From RH-AL1 sp965249685 (lineage in GTDB: Bacteria; Pseudomonadota; Alphaproteobacteria; Rhizobiales; Beijerinckiaceae), in assembly GCA_965249685.1 (NCBI GenBank), contig CBDFMN010000003.1:3312325-3376324 (forward strand): 64,000 nt of DNA, read 5' to 3'. Made by a program: the position numbers and the translations under genes. Below, piece after piece: positions 9,105 to 17,018 of the stretch (position 1 is its first letter; each line of letters starts with the position of its first letter). Below the pieces are notes generated by a model. The model had not been told where the DNA came from. It worked only from the letters and a program-made list of their open reading frames with translations, and did no database searches.

Positions 9105-10037
9105 CTACCCGATGATCGCGGTGGCGAGGGCCGTGCCGGACATCCAGGCGGCTTCGACCCTCGGCCCGATCAGCCAATCGCCGCAGATCCCGAGCCGCTG
9201 CGTCGCGTCCCAGGAGAAGCGCACGCCGGCGGCCCCCGACTTGGCATAGCGCCAGCGGTGGGCGTCGAGGGAGAGCGGATGCGGCAGGGCGATCCCGGCC
9301 GCTTCCCCGAAGGCCCGCAGGAGCGCGGCAGCGACGGTGCCGCCGTCCTCTTCCAGATGCTCGCGCGACCAGTCGGCGCTCGCCTGGACCACCCAGGCTT
9401 CGGGCCCGGAGCGTCCCGCTTTGGCCGAGTTGCGCGCCGCCCAGGCCACGTCGCCGCGCCGCGCGAGGACGTCGGCGGATATCGGCAGGGCCTCGGCGAA
9501 GGACGCCATGAGCGTCCAGCAGGGCTGCGACGGCGTCCGCCCCGCGAGCGCCGCCATGGCCGGTGCGAAGCTCGCCACCAGGGCCGCGACCTGCTCTGCC
9601 GGCACGGCAACGACCACGGTGTCGAAACCGCTGCCGGCGAGCCCCTCCGCGGCGAGGTGCCAAAGGCCATCGCGGCGCGTCACGGCGGCGATCCGGGTCG
9701 ACCATCGGACGTCGAGGTGTTCAGCCATCTCGGCCGCGGGGGCGCTCATGCCGGGCGTGCCGACCCAGGCGTCCTCGCCTGCCGCGAGCCACGGCGCCGC
9801 GAGCTCTCGTTGCGACCAGCGCTGCACCCTTGCCCGGAAGGCCGGATCGCGCGCCGTGAAATATTGCGCACCATGATCGAAGGCGGCGGGACCCAAACGC
9901 GTCTCGACCCTTCGCGTCGACAGGCGGCCCGCAGGGTGTCGGCCCTTGTCGAACAGGGTCACCTCGACACCGCCTGCCCGCAGCGACTCGGCACAGGCAA
10001 GCCCGGCCATGCCGGCGCCGATAATCGCTGACTTCAT
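9105..10037 (-). CDS. FAD-dependent amine-oxidase-like (renalase-type) oxidoreductase
   Basis: A 310-residue flavoprotein. It opens with a Rossmann dinucleotide-binding motif, AIIGAGMAGLACAESL, followed by an acidic residue at the end of the second strand (LFDKG) and GRLSTRR, as in renalase and small amine-oxidase-like proteins. The C-terminus ends with a GDWLIGPRVEAAW-type segment that closes the FAD site. I chose the ATG at 10037, which starts directly before the Rossmann strand; the upstream start at 10067 only adds charged residues. It is convergent with the efflux operon (19-base gap) and divergent from the DUF3750 gene. The substrate is unknown; bacterial renalase relatives oxidise aberrant dihydro-NAD(P) forms, but that is family knowledge only. 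Confidence 0.75.
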   Translation of the reverse strand: MKSAIIGAGMAGLACAESLRAGGVEVTLFDKGRHPAGRLSTRRVETRLGPAAFDHGAQYFTARDPAFRARVQRWSQRELAAPWLAAGEDAWVGTPGMSAPAAEMAEHLDVRWSTRIAAVTRRDGLWHLAAEGLAGSGFDTVVVAVPAEQVAALVASFAPAMAALAGRTPSQPCWTLMASFAEALPISADVLARRGDVAWAARNSAKAGRSGPEAWVVQASADWSREHLEEDGGTVAAALLRAFGEAAGIALPHPLSLDAHRWRYAKSGAAGVRFSWDATQRLGICGDWLIGPRVEAAWMSGTALATAIIG

Positions 10038-10105
10038 CCGTTCTCGCGCCCCGTCACCGTCGGTCATCCGTCGGCCAAGGTCGCCATCCCATCGCTTTCG
10101 TCAAT

Positions 10106-10137
10106 GGGTGCGGCCTTTGCGAGAAGCGGCCGCACCC
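10106..10137. repeat. strong stem-loop: perfect 10-bp inverted repeat
   Basis: GGGTGCGGCC (10106-10115) and GGCCGCACCC (10128-10137) are exact reverse complements around a 12-base loop. The repeat sits between two divergent genes, only four bases before the ATG at 10142. Neither strand shows a T-run after it, so it is not a standard terminator. It could be a regulator-binding palindrome or a hairpin affecting translation of the DUF3750 gene. Confidence 0.6.
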
Positions 10138-10141
10138 CCAA

Positions 10142-10903
10142 ATGCACGACTACCCACGGATGGATTCCCTCGTGCTCCGCCTCCTCGCCCTCGCCTTCGT
10201 GCTCGTCTTCATTGTGCCGGTCGTGATCTCCGGTGCCCTCTATGCCGTCCGCAATCGCGACGTCGAGTGGCGCACCGCCGACCGCTCGAGCGCCGGCCTG
10301 CTGCCATCGCCGGCGCCCGGCCAGCCGGCCGTCGTGCGCGTCTTTTCCGCCCGCACCGTGTCATGGCGCGGGATCGTCGCGACGCACAGCTGGATCGTCG
10401 TCAGGGAGGCGAGCGCCTCCGCCTACAAGAGGTTCGACTACACCGCCTGGGGGACGCCGATCTGGGTCGATCGTTTCGTCGCCGACGGGCTGTGGTTCGG
10501 CAGCCGCCCCGCGGTGGTGTTCGCCGCCGATGGTGCAGTGGCAGGCGCGATGATCCCGCGCATCAAAGACACCATCGCCCACTACCGGTACGCGAGCCTT
10601 GGCGACTACCGGGCGTGGCCGGGACCCAATTCGAACACCTTCGTTGCCGCCGTCATGAGCGCCGTGCCGGACATGCGCGCGAGCCTGCCGCCGACGGCCA
10701 TCGGCAAGGATTTCCCCTACGATGGCCGCTGGATCGGGCTGACTGCGTCCGGTACCGGCGTCCGCCTCAACTGGGGCGGTTATCTCGGCCTGACCCTCGG
10801 CTGGGTCGAGGGACTGGAGGTGAACGTGCTCGGCGCCGTCGTGGGGCTCGACTTCATCCACCCCGGCATCAAGCTCCCGGCGCTGGGCCGCATCGGCGTC
10901 TGA
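10142..10903 (+). CDS. DUF3750 family membrane-anchored protein
   Basis: A protein of up to 253 residues. It begins with a strongly hydrophobic segment (about residues 10-32, LLALAFVLVFIVPVVISG), probably an uncleaved membrane anchor, followed by a soluble domain facing the periplasm. The motif WPGPNSNTF and the downstream YDGRWIGL and NWGGYLGLTLGW segments are what I associate with DUF3750, a family of unknown function. The start is uncertain: ATG 10142 lies right after a strong stem-loop without a ribosome site, and ATG 10160 also lacks one. It seems to be a single-gene unit, with the next gene starting 71 bases downstream. Confidence 0.75.
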   Translation: MHDYPRMDSLVLRLLALAFVLVFIVPVVISGALYAVRNRDVEWRTADRSSAGLLPSPAPGQPAVVRVFSARTVSWRGIVATHSWIVVREASASAYKRFDYTAWGTPIWVDRFVADGLWFGSRPAVVFAADGAVAGAMIPRIKDTIAHYRYASLGDYRAWPGPNSNTFVAAVMSAVPDMRASLPPTAIGKDFPYDGRWIGLTASGTGVRLNWGGYLGLTLGWVEGLEVNVLGAVVGLDFIHPGIKLPALGRIGV

Positions 10904-10974
10904 GGGTCTTCCGGTGGCCTTGCCGGCGCGACGGGCGCGGGTGTTAAAGGACGGCGTGGCAGAGGCGAGGACGC

Positions 10975-12387
10975 ATGGGTACCGACGCGATCGAGGCATT
11001 TCGGATGGTGCTCGGAGACAGCGGCGTCCTAACCGGCCCCGACCTCGTCGAGCGCTATGTCGTCGATCAGCGCGATCTCCTGCGCGGCGTGACGCCCGCC
11101 GTGCTTCGGCCGGCGGACACGGGCGAGGTCCAACGGATCGTCCAGCTGGCCTCCCGCCTCGGTTTCGCCCTTGTGCCGCAGGGCGGCAACACCGGTTATT
11201 GCGGCGGCGCGACGCCCGATCGTTCGGGCCGCCAGCTCGTCGTCAGTCTGGAACGGATGAACCGCATCCGCGAAGTCGATCCTCTCGGACATACCCTTGC
11301 GGCCGATGCCGGTGTGGTGCTCGCCGACGCGCAGAAGGCCGCGGGGGACCGAGGGCTGATGCTGTCGCTGAGCCTCGGCGCGGAAGGCAGCTGCCGCCTC
11401 GGCGGCAACGTGGGCACCAATGCCGGCGGCCTCTCGGTGCTGCGCTACGGCATGACGCGCGACCTCGTTCTCGGCCTGGAAGTGGTGTTATCGAACGGCG
11501 ATGTGCTCGACGACATGAAGCGCCTGCGCAAGAACAACACCGGCTACGACCTCAAGCAGACTTTCATCGGTTCCGAGGGGACCCTCGGGATCGTCACCGG
11601 TGTGGTGCTGAAGCTGGGCCCAATACCGGTGCAGCGCGCCACCGCCTGGGTCGAGCTCGCCGCCGGCGCGCCGCTGGCGGAAATGCTCGCGCTGACGCGG
11701 CGCGAGAGCGCGGACCTCGTGTCCTCGTTCGAGTTCATCACTGCCCGCTCCATCGCGCTGGTGCAGACGGCGGCGGCAGGGCCGCTCAAAGCGGGACCGG
11801 GCGGTGCGCTCCTCGTCGAGTTCTGCTCCTCGTCGTTGCGCCTCCCCCTCGACGACCTGATGGCCGGCACGTTGCAAATGATGGTCGAACGCGGCTGGGT
11901 GGAGGACGCGCTCCTCGCCCAGAACGAGCGGCAGCGCCGCGGCTTCTGGACGCTGCGCGAGACCATACCCGAGGGTGAGAAGAAGGCGGGCGGCTCCGTC
12001 AAGCACGACATCTCGCTGCCGCTCGGCGCGGTCGAGCCGTTTCTCGCGCGCGGCGCGGTCGTCGTACGCGGTTACGACCCGCGCCTCGAACTTTCGGTCT
12101 ATGGCCATCTCGGCGACGGCAACCTGCACTACAACGTGCTCGTTCCGCCGGGCGAAGAGCGCCTCGCCTTCACGGCGGCGATCGAGGGCGACCTGTCGCA
12201 TCGGCTTTACGCCGCCGCGCTCGAACTGGGCGGCACCTATAGCGGCGAGCATGGCGTCGCCCGGTTGAAGCGTCCCCTCCTCGAGCGCTACGGCGATCCC
12301 GTGCGCCTCGCGTTGATGCGGCGGGTGAAAGCCGCGCATGATCCCGCCAACCTCATGAACCCCGGCGCTCTCGTCGATCCCGGCTAG
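10975..12387 (+). CDS. FAD-linked oxidase, D-2-hydroxyglutarate/D-lactate dehydrogenase family
   Basis: A 470-residue flavoenzyme of the GlcD/D2HGDH group that oxidises D-2-hydroxyacids to 2-oxoacids. Residues about 38-215 form the PCMH-type FAD-binding domain: PQGGNTGYCGGA in the pyrophosphate loop, GGNVGTNAGG, and GSEGTLGIVT. The C-terminal cap has the metal/substrate-site motifs HLGDGNLHYNV and YSGEHGVARLKR, and ends with the typical LMNPG segment. A purine-rich GAGGCGAGG lies just before the ATG. It converges with the DadA-like gene, the two stop codons overlapping by three bases. The nearby 2-hydroxyacid dehydrogenase on the other strand acts on the same class of compound. The exact substrate cannot be fixed from sequence. 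Confidence 0.85.
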   Translation: MGTDAIEAFRMVLGDSGVLTGPDLVERYVVDQRDLLRGVTPAVLRPADTGEVQRIVQLASRLGFALVPQGGNTGYCGGATPDRSGRQLVVSLERMNRIREVDPLGHTLAADAGVVLADAQKAAGDRGLMLSLSLGAEGSCRLGGNVGTNAGGLSVLRYGMTRDLVLGLEVVLSNGDVLDDMKRLRKNNTGYDLKQTFIGSEGTLGIVTGVVLKLGPIPVQRATAWVELAAGAPLAEMLALTRRESADLVSSFEFITARSIALVQTAAAGPLKAGPGGALLVEFCSSSLRLPLDDLMAGTLQMMVERGWVEDALLAQNERQRRGFWTLRETIPEGEKKAGGSVKHDISLPLGAVEPFLARGAVVVRGYDPRLELSVYGHLGDGNLHYNVLVPPGEERLAFTAAIEGDLSHRLYAAALELGGTYSGEHGVARLKRPLLERYGDPVRLALMRRVKAAHDPANLMNPGALVDPG

Positions 12388-13646
12388 AACCGCCCTGCCG
12401 CGAATGGTGCGATGGGGATTTCCGGCTCGCGACCGCCGACGAGTTGCGCCACCACGCGGCCGGTGCGCGCCGAGGAGACGAGCCCGACGTGGCCGTGGCC
12501 GAAGGCGTGGATCACGTCCCGGCTCGCCCGCGCCGGCCCCAGGACCGGCAGGCCGTCCGGTGTACTCGGCCGGTGCCCGAACCACAGCTTGACGCGCGAG
12601 GCCGGCAGATCGCGCGGCAGCCCTGGGACCATGGAAAGAAGGTGGTCGCGCAGGATCTCGGCGCGGCGCCAGTCGGGCGCCGCTTCCAGGCCGGCGATCT
12701 CGACCTGACCGGCGGCGCGCAAGCCCCCCGTCATCGGGTTGACGATGAGCTTCACGTCGGAGGCGTTGACGGAGCCGCGCAGCGTCGTCTCCGCGCCGGT
12801 GATCACCGCGTGATAGCCGCGCTCCGTCTCCAGCGGCACTGTGTCCCCGACCGAAGCCGCGAGCGCCTTCGAGCGCGCCCCGGCTGCGACCACGGCCTTG
12901 TCGCAGACGATCGTCCCATGCGCGGCCGTGACGATTCCACGCAGGCGCTTGCCCTCGAGGTCAAGGCCGACCGCGCGGTCTGCCACGAAGGCCGCGCCGC
13001 GCTCACGCGCCAAGACGGCCAGCGCGGCGACATAGGCGCCGGGGTCTTTGCAGCGGCCTGCCTCTTCGACGAGCAGGCCGAACCGATAGCGGCGGTCGAG
13101 GGCCGGCTCGCGCTGGCGCAGCTCATCGGCCGAGAGCTCCAGCCAGCGCACTCCGACCTTGGCGCGGATGTCCCAGGCGAGGCGGGCTGCCTCGAAGTCA
13201 TCCCGCGCGGGAAACACATGCAGCACACCGGCCTGCTCGATCAGTTGCGCCACGCCCGCTTCCTCCGCCAGCCGGCGGTGCAGCCTCGGCGCGTCCACCA
13301 GCAGCGGGCGCAGCGCGCGCGCCGTCCGCTCGAGGCGCGCCGCCGTCCAGCCCGAGACGAGGTAGAGCGCCAGCCAGGGTGCGGCCCTGGGCAGGTAGCG
13401 CCAGCGTATCGCCAGCGGCCCGAGCGGGTCGCGCAAATAGGCCGGAAGCTTTCGCCACAGGCCGGGCTCGGCGGGCGGGATCACCGAATGCGAGGACAGC
13501 CAGCCGGCGTTCCCATAGCTCGCGGCCTGCTCGCCGCCGGGCTCGCCCGGTTCGACCACCGTTACGGCATGGCCGTCGCGCAGGCATTCCAGGGCGCTGA
13601 CGATGCCAACGGCACCGCCGCCGATTATCGCGACGTGGTGGGTCAC
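12384..13646 (-). CDS. D-amino-acid dehydrogenase-like FAD-dependent oxidoreductase
   Basis: A 420-residue DAO-superfamily flavoprotein. It has an N-terminal GGGAVGIVSALE Rossmann motif, the family's ASYGNAGWLSS segment, and a C-terminal GLPVLGPA...HAFGHGHVGL region as in DadA. Such enzymes deaminate D-amino acids to 2-oxoacids and feed electrons to the respiratory chain. I chose the GTG at 13646-13644 because it overlaps the TGA of the preceding gene as GTGA and starts directly at the Rossmann strand (THHVAIIGGG). The alternative start at 13664 would overlap that gene by 22 bases. It is translationally coupled to a 2-hydroxyacid dehydrogenase and is the last gene of the leftward run that begins with the amide transporter. 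Confidence 0.8.
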   Translation of the reverse strand: MTHHVAIIGGGAVGIVSALECLRDGHAVTVVEPGEPGGEQAASYGNAGWLSSHSVIPPAEPGLWRKLPAYLRDPLGPLAIRWRYLPRAAPWLALYLVSGWTAARLERTARALRPLLVDAPRLHRRLAEEAGVAQLIEQAGVLHVFPARDDFEAARLAWDIRAKVGVRWLELSADELRQREPALDRRYRFGLLVEEAGRCKDPGAYVAALAVLARERGAAFVADRAVGLDLEGKRLRGIVTAAHGTIVCDKAVVAAGARSKALAASVGDTVPLETERGYHAVITGAETTLRGSVNASDVKLIVNPMTGGLRAAGQVEIAGLEAAPDWRRAEILRDHLLSMVPGLPRDLPASRVKLWFGHRPSTPDGLPVLGPARASRDVIHAFGHGHVGLVSSARTGRVVAQLVGGREPEIPIAPFAAGRF

Positions 13647-14551
13647 GACGCGAGACGGCGGCAATGGGCGAGCGCCGCCTCGATGAGGGTCTCGCTGGCC
13701 TCGGGCGTGCGGAAGGCGGAATGGGCGGAGAGCGTGGCGTTCTCCACGCGGGTCCAGGGATGGCCGGCCCGCATCGGTTCCTCGCCGTAGACGTCGAGCC
13801 CGGCGTGGAGCAGCCTGCCGTCCTCTAAGGCGGCCCGCAGCGCCGCTTCGTCGACGAGCGCGCCGCGCGCCGTGTTGACGAGGATGGCGCCGGGCCGCAT
13901 GGCGGCGATCCGCGCCGCCGACAGGAAGCCGCGCGTCTCCTCTGTGAGGAGCAGGTGCAGAGAGACGACGTCGGCCCGCGCGAGCAACGCGTCGAGCCCG
14001 ACGAACGTGACATGCTGCCGCGTCTTGGGCGTCCTATTCCAGGCGAGCACATGCATTCCCGCGCCCTGTGCCAGCCGCGCCAGCTCCGCCGCGATCCCGC
14101 CGAAGCCGACGAGGCCGAGCGTCTTGCCGGTGAGCTGGACGGCTTCCGCGCGCAGCCATTGGCCCGCGCGCATGCCCCGGTCCATGCGGGCGAAGCCCTT
14201 AGCCGCCGCCCACATCAGGCCGAAGGCGCACTCGGCCACGGCCGTGTCGCCGTAGCCCTTGATGGTGTGGACGCCGATGCCGCGGGCGGCGAGCGCCTCC
14301 AGGTCCATGTAGGAGCGTGCCCCCGTGCCGAGGAAGACCACGTGCTTCAGCCCGGCGCACCGCACCGCGACGGCAGTGGGCAGGTGCGTGTGGTCGATGA
14401 TGGCGATGGCCGCGTCCCTGAGGACGCCGGGCAACGCCTCCGGCGTGACCGCCGGCTGTCGGTTGACAGCGACGGGTATGTCGCCGGCGCGGCGTAGGCG
14501 CACCACGACGTCCGCCAGCACGTCACTCGCATCGACGAAAACCGCCCGCAT
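13643..14551 (-). CDS. D-isomer-specific 2-hydroxyacid dehydrogenase
   Basis: A 302-residue NAD(P)-dependent reductase of the D-2-hydroxyacid dehydrogenase family, interconverting a 2-oxoacid and a D-2-hydroxyacid. The Rossmann motif GLVGFGGIAAELA is near residue 140. The catalytic Arg is in NTARGALVDE, the Glu in GLDVYGEEP and the His in LSAHSAF. I chose the ATG at 14551; a longer in-frame reading to 15178 crosses the amidase gene and is not real. It lies 92 bases after the amidase and overlaps the DadA-like gene by four bases (GTGA), so those two form a pair. A plausible joint role is handling 2-oxo and 2-hydroxy acids from D-amino acids, but this is inference. Confidence 0.85.
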   Translation of the reverse strand: MRAVFVDASDVLADVVVRLRRAGDIPVAVNRQPAVTPEALPGVLRDAAIAIIDHTHLPTAVAVRCAGLKHVVFLGTGARSYMDLEALAARGIGVHTIKGYGDTAVAECAFGLMWAAAKGFARMDRGMRAGQWLRAEAVQLTGKTLGLVGFGGIAAELARLAQGAGMHVLAWNRTPKTRQHVTFVGLDALLARADVVSLHLLLTEETRGFLSAARIAAMRPGAILVNTARGALVDEAALRAALEDGRLLHAGLDVYGEEPMRAGHPWTRVENATLSAHSAFRTPEASETLIEAALAHCRRLAS

Positions 14552-14623
14552 GGCCTCTCCCGATCTCTGCCCTGGAACCGGTCCCGCGCGCATCTCGGAC
14601 CGCGAGACGGCCCCTGTCGGCTT

Positions 14624-14657
14624 TGCCTCTAGCAGCGCCTTGCCTATAGCAGCGCCT
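14624..14657. repeat. 17-bp tandem duplication at the amidase stop codon
   Basis: The units TGCCTCTAGCAGCGCCT (14624-14640) and TGCCTATAGCAGCGCCT (14641-14657) differ at one position. The second copy contains the last codons and the stop (14646-14644) of the leftward amidase gene; the first lies just beyond it. It looks like a recent slip-strand duplication. Confidence 0.6.
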
Positions 14658-15582
14658 TGGGCAGCATCATGTGGATGCCTTTGTTGCCGTCGACGAGCTG
14701 CGTCACCCGCAGGTCGCCAGCCAGCGAGCAGAGCATGTAAGCCTGGTTGCGGGTGAGCGTCGTGCGCTCGCACACGTGCTTCACCATTTCGCGCACCGCC
14801 TGCTTGGCGGCGTCGTCGAGATCCTCGTCCAGGCCGATGGACATGAGGTGGGTCGCGGTCTCGGCGAACGGCCAGGCGAGCTGCATATCCTTGCGGACGG
14901 TCAGGCGGAACGTGCCGGTCACACCCGTCTCGAGCGCTGTGATGCAGACCTCGCCGTCGCCCTGCACGCCGTGCCCGTCGCCGGCGAAGAACAGCGCGCC
15001 CTCGGTGAAGACGGGCAGGTACAGGGTGGTGCCGGGCTTGAGCTCCTTGTTGTCCATGTTGCCGCCGAAGGAGCGCGGCACGGGCGAGCCGCAGCGGCCC
15101 CAGACCGGCGGCGGCGCCGTCGCGATGATGCCGAAGAAGGGGTCGAGCGGGATCTCGGCGCCCCACGGCATGACGCACAGGTTGCGGGCGTGGTCGACCG
15201 TGGGGTGGATCGTCTCGTAGTCCGTAAACTCGTCCGGCAGTGTGCCGAGCAGCGGTAGGATGGCGACGAAGCCCCAGTCCTGGCTGATCTTCACGTCGAG
15301 GATGTCGACCTGCAGCACGTCGCCGGGCTGTGCGCCCCGCACGAAGACGGGTCCGGTGATGAAGTGCGGTCCCGGCCCCTGCGTCATCGTCTCCAGGGCG
15401 TGGAGGTAGTCGGGCGGCACGAGGCTCCTGTCAGCCGGCAGGCACTCCTTGCCGCCGGCCGGAAAGGACGACAGGGTGACGGTGTCGCCGGATGCCACCT
15501 CCAGCACCGGCTTCGTGCGGCTGTCGAGATAGCCCCAAACCATGTTTTCCGGCTTGGTGGAGAGTTCGTGGCGCTTGGACAT
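14644..15582 (-). CDS. acetamidase/formamidase family protein
   Basis: A 312-residue enzyme of the FmdA/AmdA family, which hydrolyses formamide or short amides to the acid and ammonia. Recognisable segments are WGYLDSRTKPVLEV at the N-terminus, the HFITGPVFVRGAQPGDVL strand region and the GDGHGVQGDGEVC metal/active-site region near residues 210-222. At 312 residues it is the short form; the Methylophilus formamidase is nearer 400. The ATG at 15582 is 14 bases after the urtE-like gene's stop, so it belongs to the transporter operon, like fmdA beside fmdDEF in Methylophilus. The context suggests imported amides are its substrates. Whether it prefers formamide, acetamide or another amide is open. 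Confidence 0.82.
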   Translation of the reverse strand: MSKRHELSTKPENMVWGYLDSRTKPVLEVASGDTVTLSSFPAGGKECLPADRSLVPPDYLHALETMTQGPGPHFITGPVFVRGAQPGDVLQVDILDVKISQDWGFVAILPLLGTLPDEFTDYETIHPTVDHARNLCVMPWGAEIPLDPFFGIIATAPPPVWGRCGSPVPRSFGGNMDNKELKPGTTLYLPVFTEGALFFAGDGHGVQGDGEVCITALETGVTGTFRLTVRKDMQLAWPFAETATHLMSIGLDEDLDDAAKQAVREMVKHVCERTTLTRNQAYMLCSLAGDLRVTQLVDGNKGIHMMLPKALL

Positions 15583-15596
15583 GGGTTGGCTCCTGA

Positions 15597-16286
15597 CTAG
15601 ATGGCGATATGGCGGGTGAGCTGGTCGCGGCTCGTCGCTTCGGCGCGGCTCGCTTCGACGACGCTCCCGCGCGAAAGGACCACGACGGCGTCGGCGAGAC
15701 TGAGGGCGAAGTCGAGATATTGCTCGACCAGCAGCACGGAGATGCGCCCCTTCAGCGAGGCGAGCACGTCCTTGATGGCCGCAACCACGTTGGGTTGGAT
15801 GCCTTCCGTGGGCTCGTCGAGGATGAGCAGCGACGGTCTGGTGACGAGGGCGCGGGCGATGGCGAGCTGCTGCTGTTGGCCACCGGAGAGCGCACCGCCG
15901 GGCCGTCGCCACATCTGCTTCAACACGGGAAACAGCGCTAGCGCCTCGTCCACCGCTGCGCCGTCGGTGCGGTGCGCGCGGGCGGCCACCATCATGTTTT
16001 CGCCGACGCTGAGCTCGGAGAAGATGTCGCGCCCCTGCGGAACGTAGGCGAGGCCGCCGGCAGAGCGCCGGTTGGACGACCAACCGGTCATGTCGCGCTC
16101 GTCGGCCACGACGCGGCCCGCGCTCAGCGGGATGATGCCCATCAGGCACTTGAGCAGCGTCGTCTTGCCGGCCCCGTTGCGGCCGAGCACGGCGAGGCAT
16201 TCGCCCGGCGGGATGGCGAAGGAGACGCGGCGGAGCACCTGGGCGCTGCCATAATGCTGGTCGAGGGCGTCGGCACGAAACAGCAT
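15597..16286 (-). CDS. urea/amide ABC transporter ATP-binding protein, UrtE/LivF type
   Basis: A 229-residue cytoplasmic ATPase of a branched-chain-type ABC importer. Walker A is GRNGAGKTT (near residue 35), the signature is LSGGQQQQLAIARAL and Walker B is LLILDEPTEG. The PQGRDIFSELSV segment is characteristic of UrtE/LivF. It starts three bases after the stop of the UrtD-like gene and is followed within 14 bases by the amidase. In UrtABCDE and FmdDEF systems two different ATPases work as a pair, and this is the second of them. I leave the symbol blank because urea and short amides cannot be told apart here. Confidence 0.87.
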   Translation of the reverse strand: MLFRADALDQHYGSAQVLRRVSFAIPPGECLAVLGRNGAGKTTLLKCLMGIIPLSAGRVVADERDMTGWSSNRRSAGGLAYVPQGRDIFSELSVGENMMVAARAHRTDGAAVDEALALFPVLKQMWRRPGGALSGGQQQQLAIARALVTRPSLLILDEPTEGIQPNVVAAIKDVLASLKGRISVLLVEQYLDFALSLADAVVVLSRGSVVEASRAEATSRDQLTRHIAI

Positions 16287-16289
16287 CGC

Positions 16290-17018
16290 TCAGCGCCCGA
16301 GATAGACGTCGATGACGCGGGCATCGGCCCGCGCGTCGGCCATCGAGCCTTCGAAGAGGGTGCGGCCCTCGTGCAGCACGGTCACCCGGTCGGCGATGCG
16401 CTCGACGAAGTCCATGTCGTGTTCCACCACCACGATCGCGCGGTCGGGCCGCCGCAGGCTGCGGACCAGCGCCGCGGTGCGCTCGGTCTCTTCGTCGGTC
16501 AGGCCGGCGACCGGCTCGTCCAGCATGAGGACCTTGGGGTTGGAGGCGAGCACGGTGCCGATCTCCAGCCATTGCTTCTGGCCGTGGGCGAGCTCGGCGG
16601 CCGGGCGCTCGGCCTCGGCGGCCAGCCCGACCGCTTCGAGCACCTCGTCGACCCGCGCCCCGCGCGCCGCGTCGGTCATGGTGCGGCGGAACCCGGTCTC
16701 CGCGCCGATCTCCACGTGTTGGCGCACGCTCAGGCCCTCGAAGATGCTCGGTTTCTGAAACTTGCGTCGCACGCCGGCCCGGGCGATAGCCGATTCGCTC
16801 GCGCGCGTGATGTCGGACGCGCCATCCAGCACGACGTGGCCCAGGCGCGGGCGCGTGATGCCGGAGATGATGTCGAGCAGGGTGGTCTTGCCCGCCCCGT
16901 TGGGCCCGATTATGGCGCGCACCTCGCCATAGTCGATCGCGAGCGACAGCGCGTCGATGGCGCGGAAGCCTGCGAACTCGACCGTGACGCCTTGCACGAG
17001 CAGCGCGACGACGCCCAT
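16290..17018 (-). CDS. urea/amide ABC transporter ATP-binding protein, UrtD/LivG type
   Basis: A 242-residue ABC ATPase. Walker A is GPNGAGKTTLLDII. The signature region reads LAHGQKQWLEIG instead of LSGGQ, which is the UrtD hallmark, and Walker B is VLMLDEPVAGL. The GVRRKFQKPSIFEGLSV segment is also typical of UrtD. The ATG at 17018 overlaps the permease stop by one base (TGATG). A longer frame to 17366 only reads through the permease gene. It pairs with the UrtE-like ATPase to energise import. Confidence 0.88.
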   Translation of the reverse strand: MGVVALLVQGVTVEFAGFRAIDALSLAIDYGEVRAIIGPNGAGKTTLLDIISGITRPRLGHVVLDGASDITRASESAIARAGVRRKFQKPSIFEGLSVRQHVEIGAETGFRRTMTDAARGARVDEVLEAVGLAAEAERPAAELAHGQKQWLEIGTVLASNPKVLMLDEPVAGLTDEETERTAALVRSLRRPDRAIVVVEHDMDFVERIADRVTVLHEGRTLFEGSMADARADARVIDVYLGR

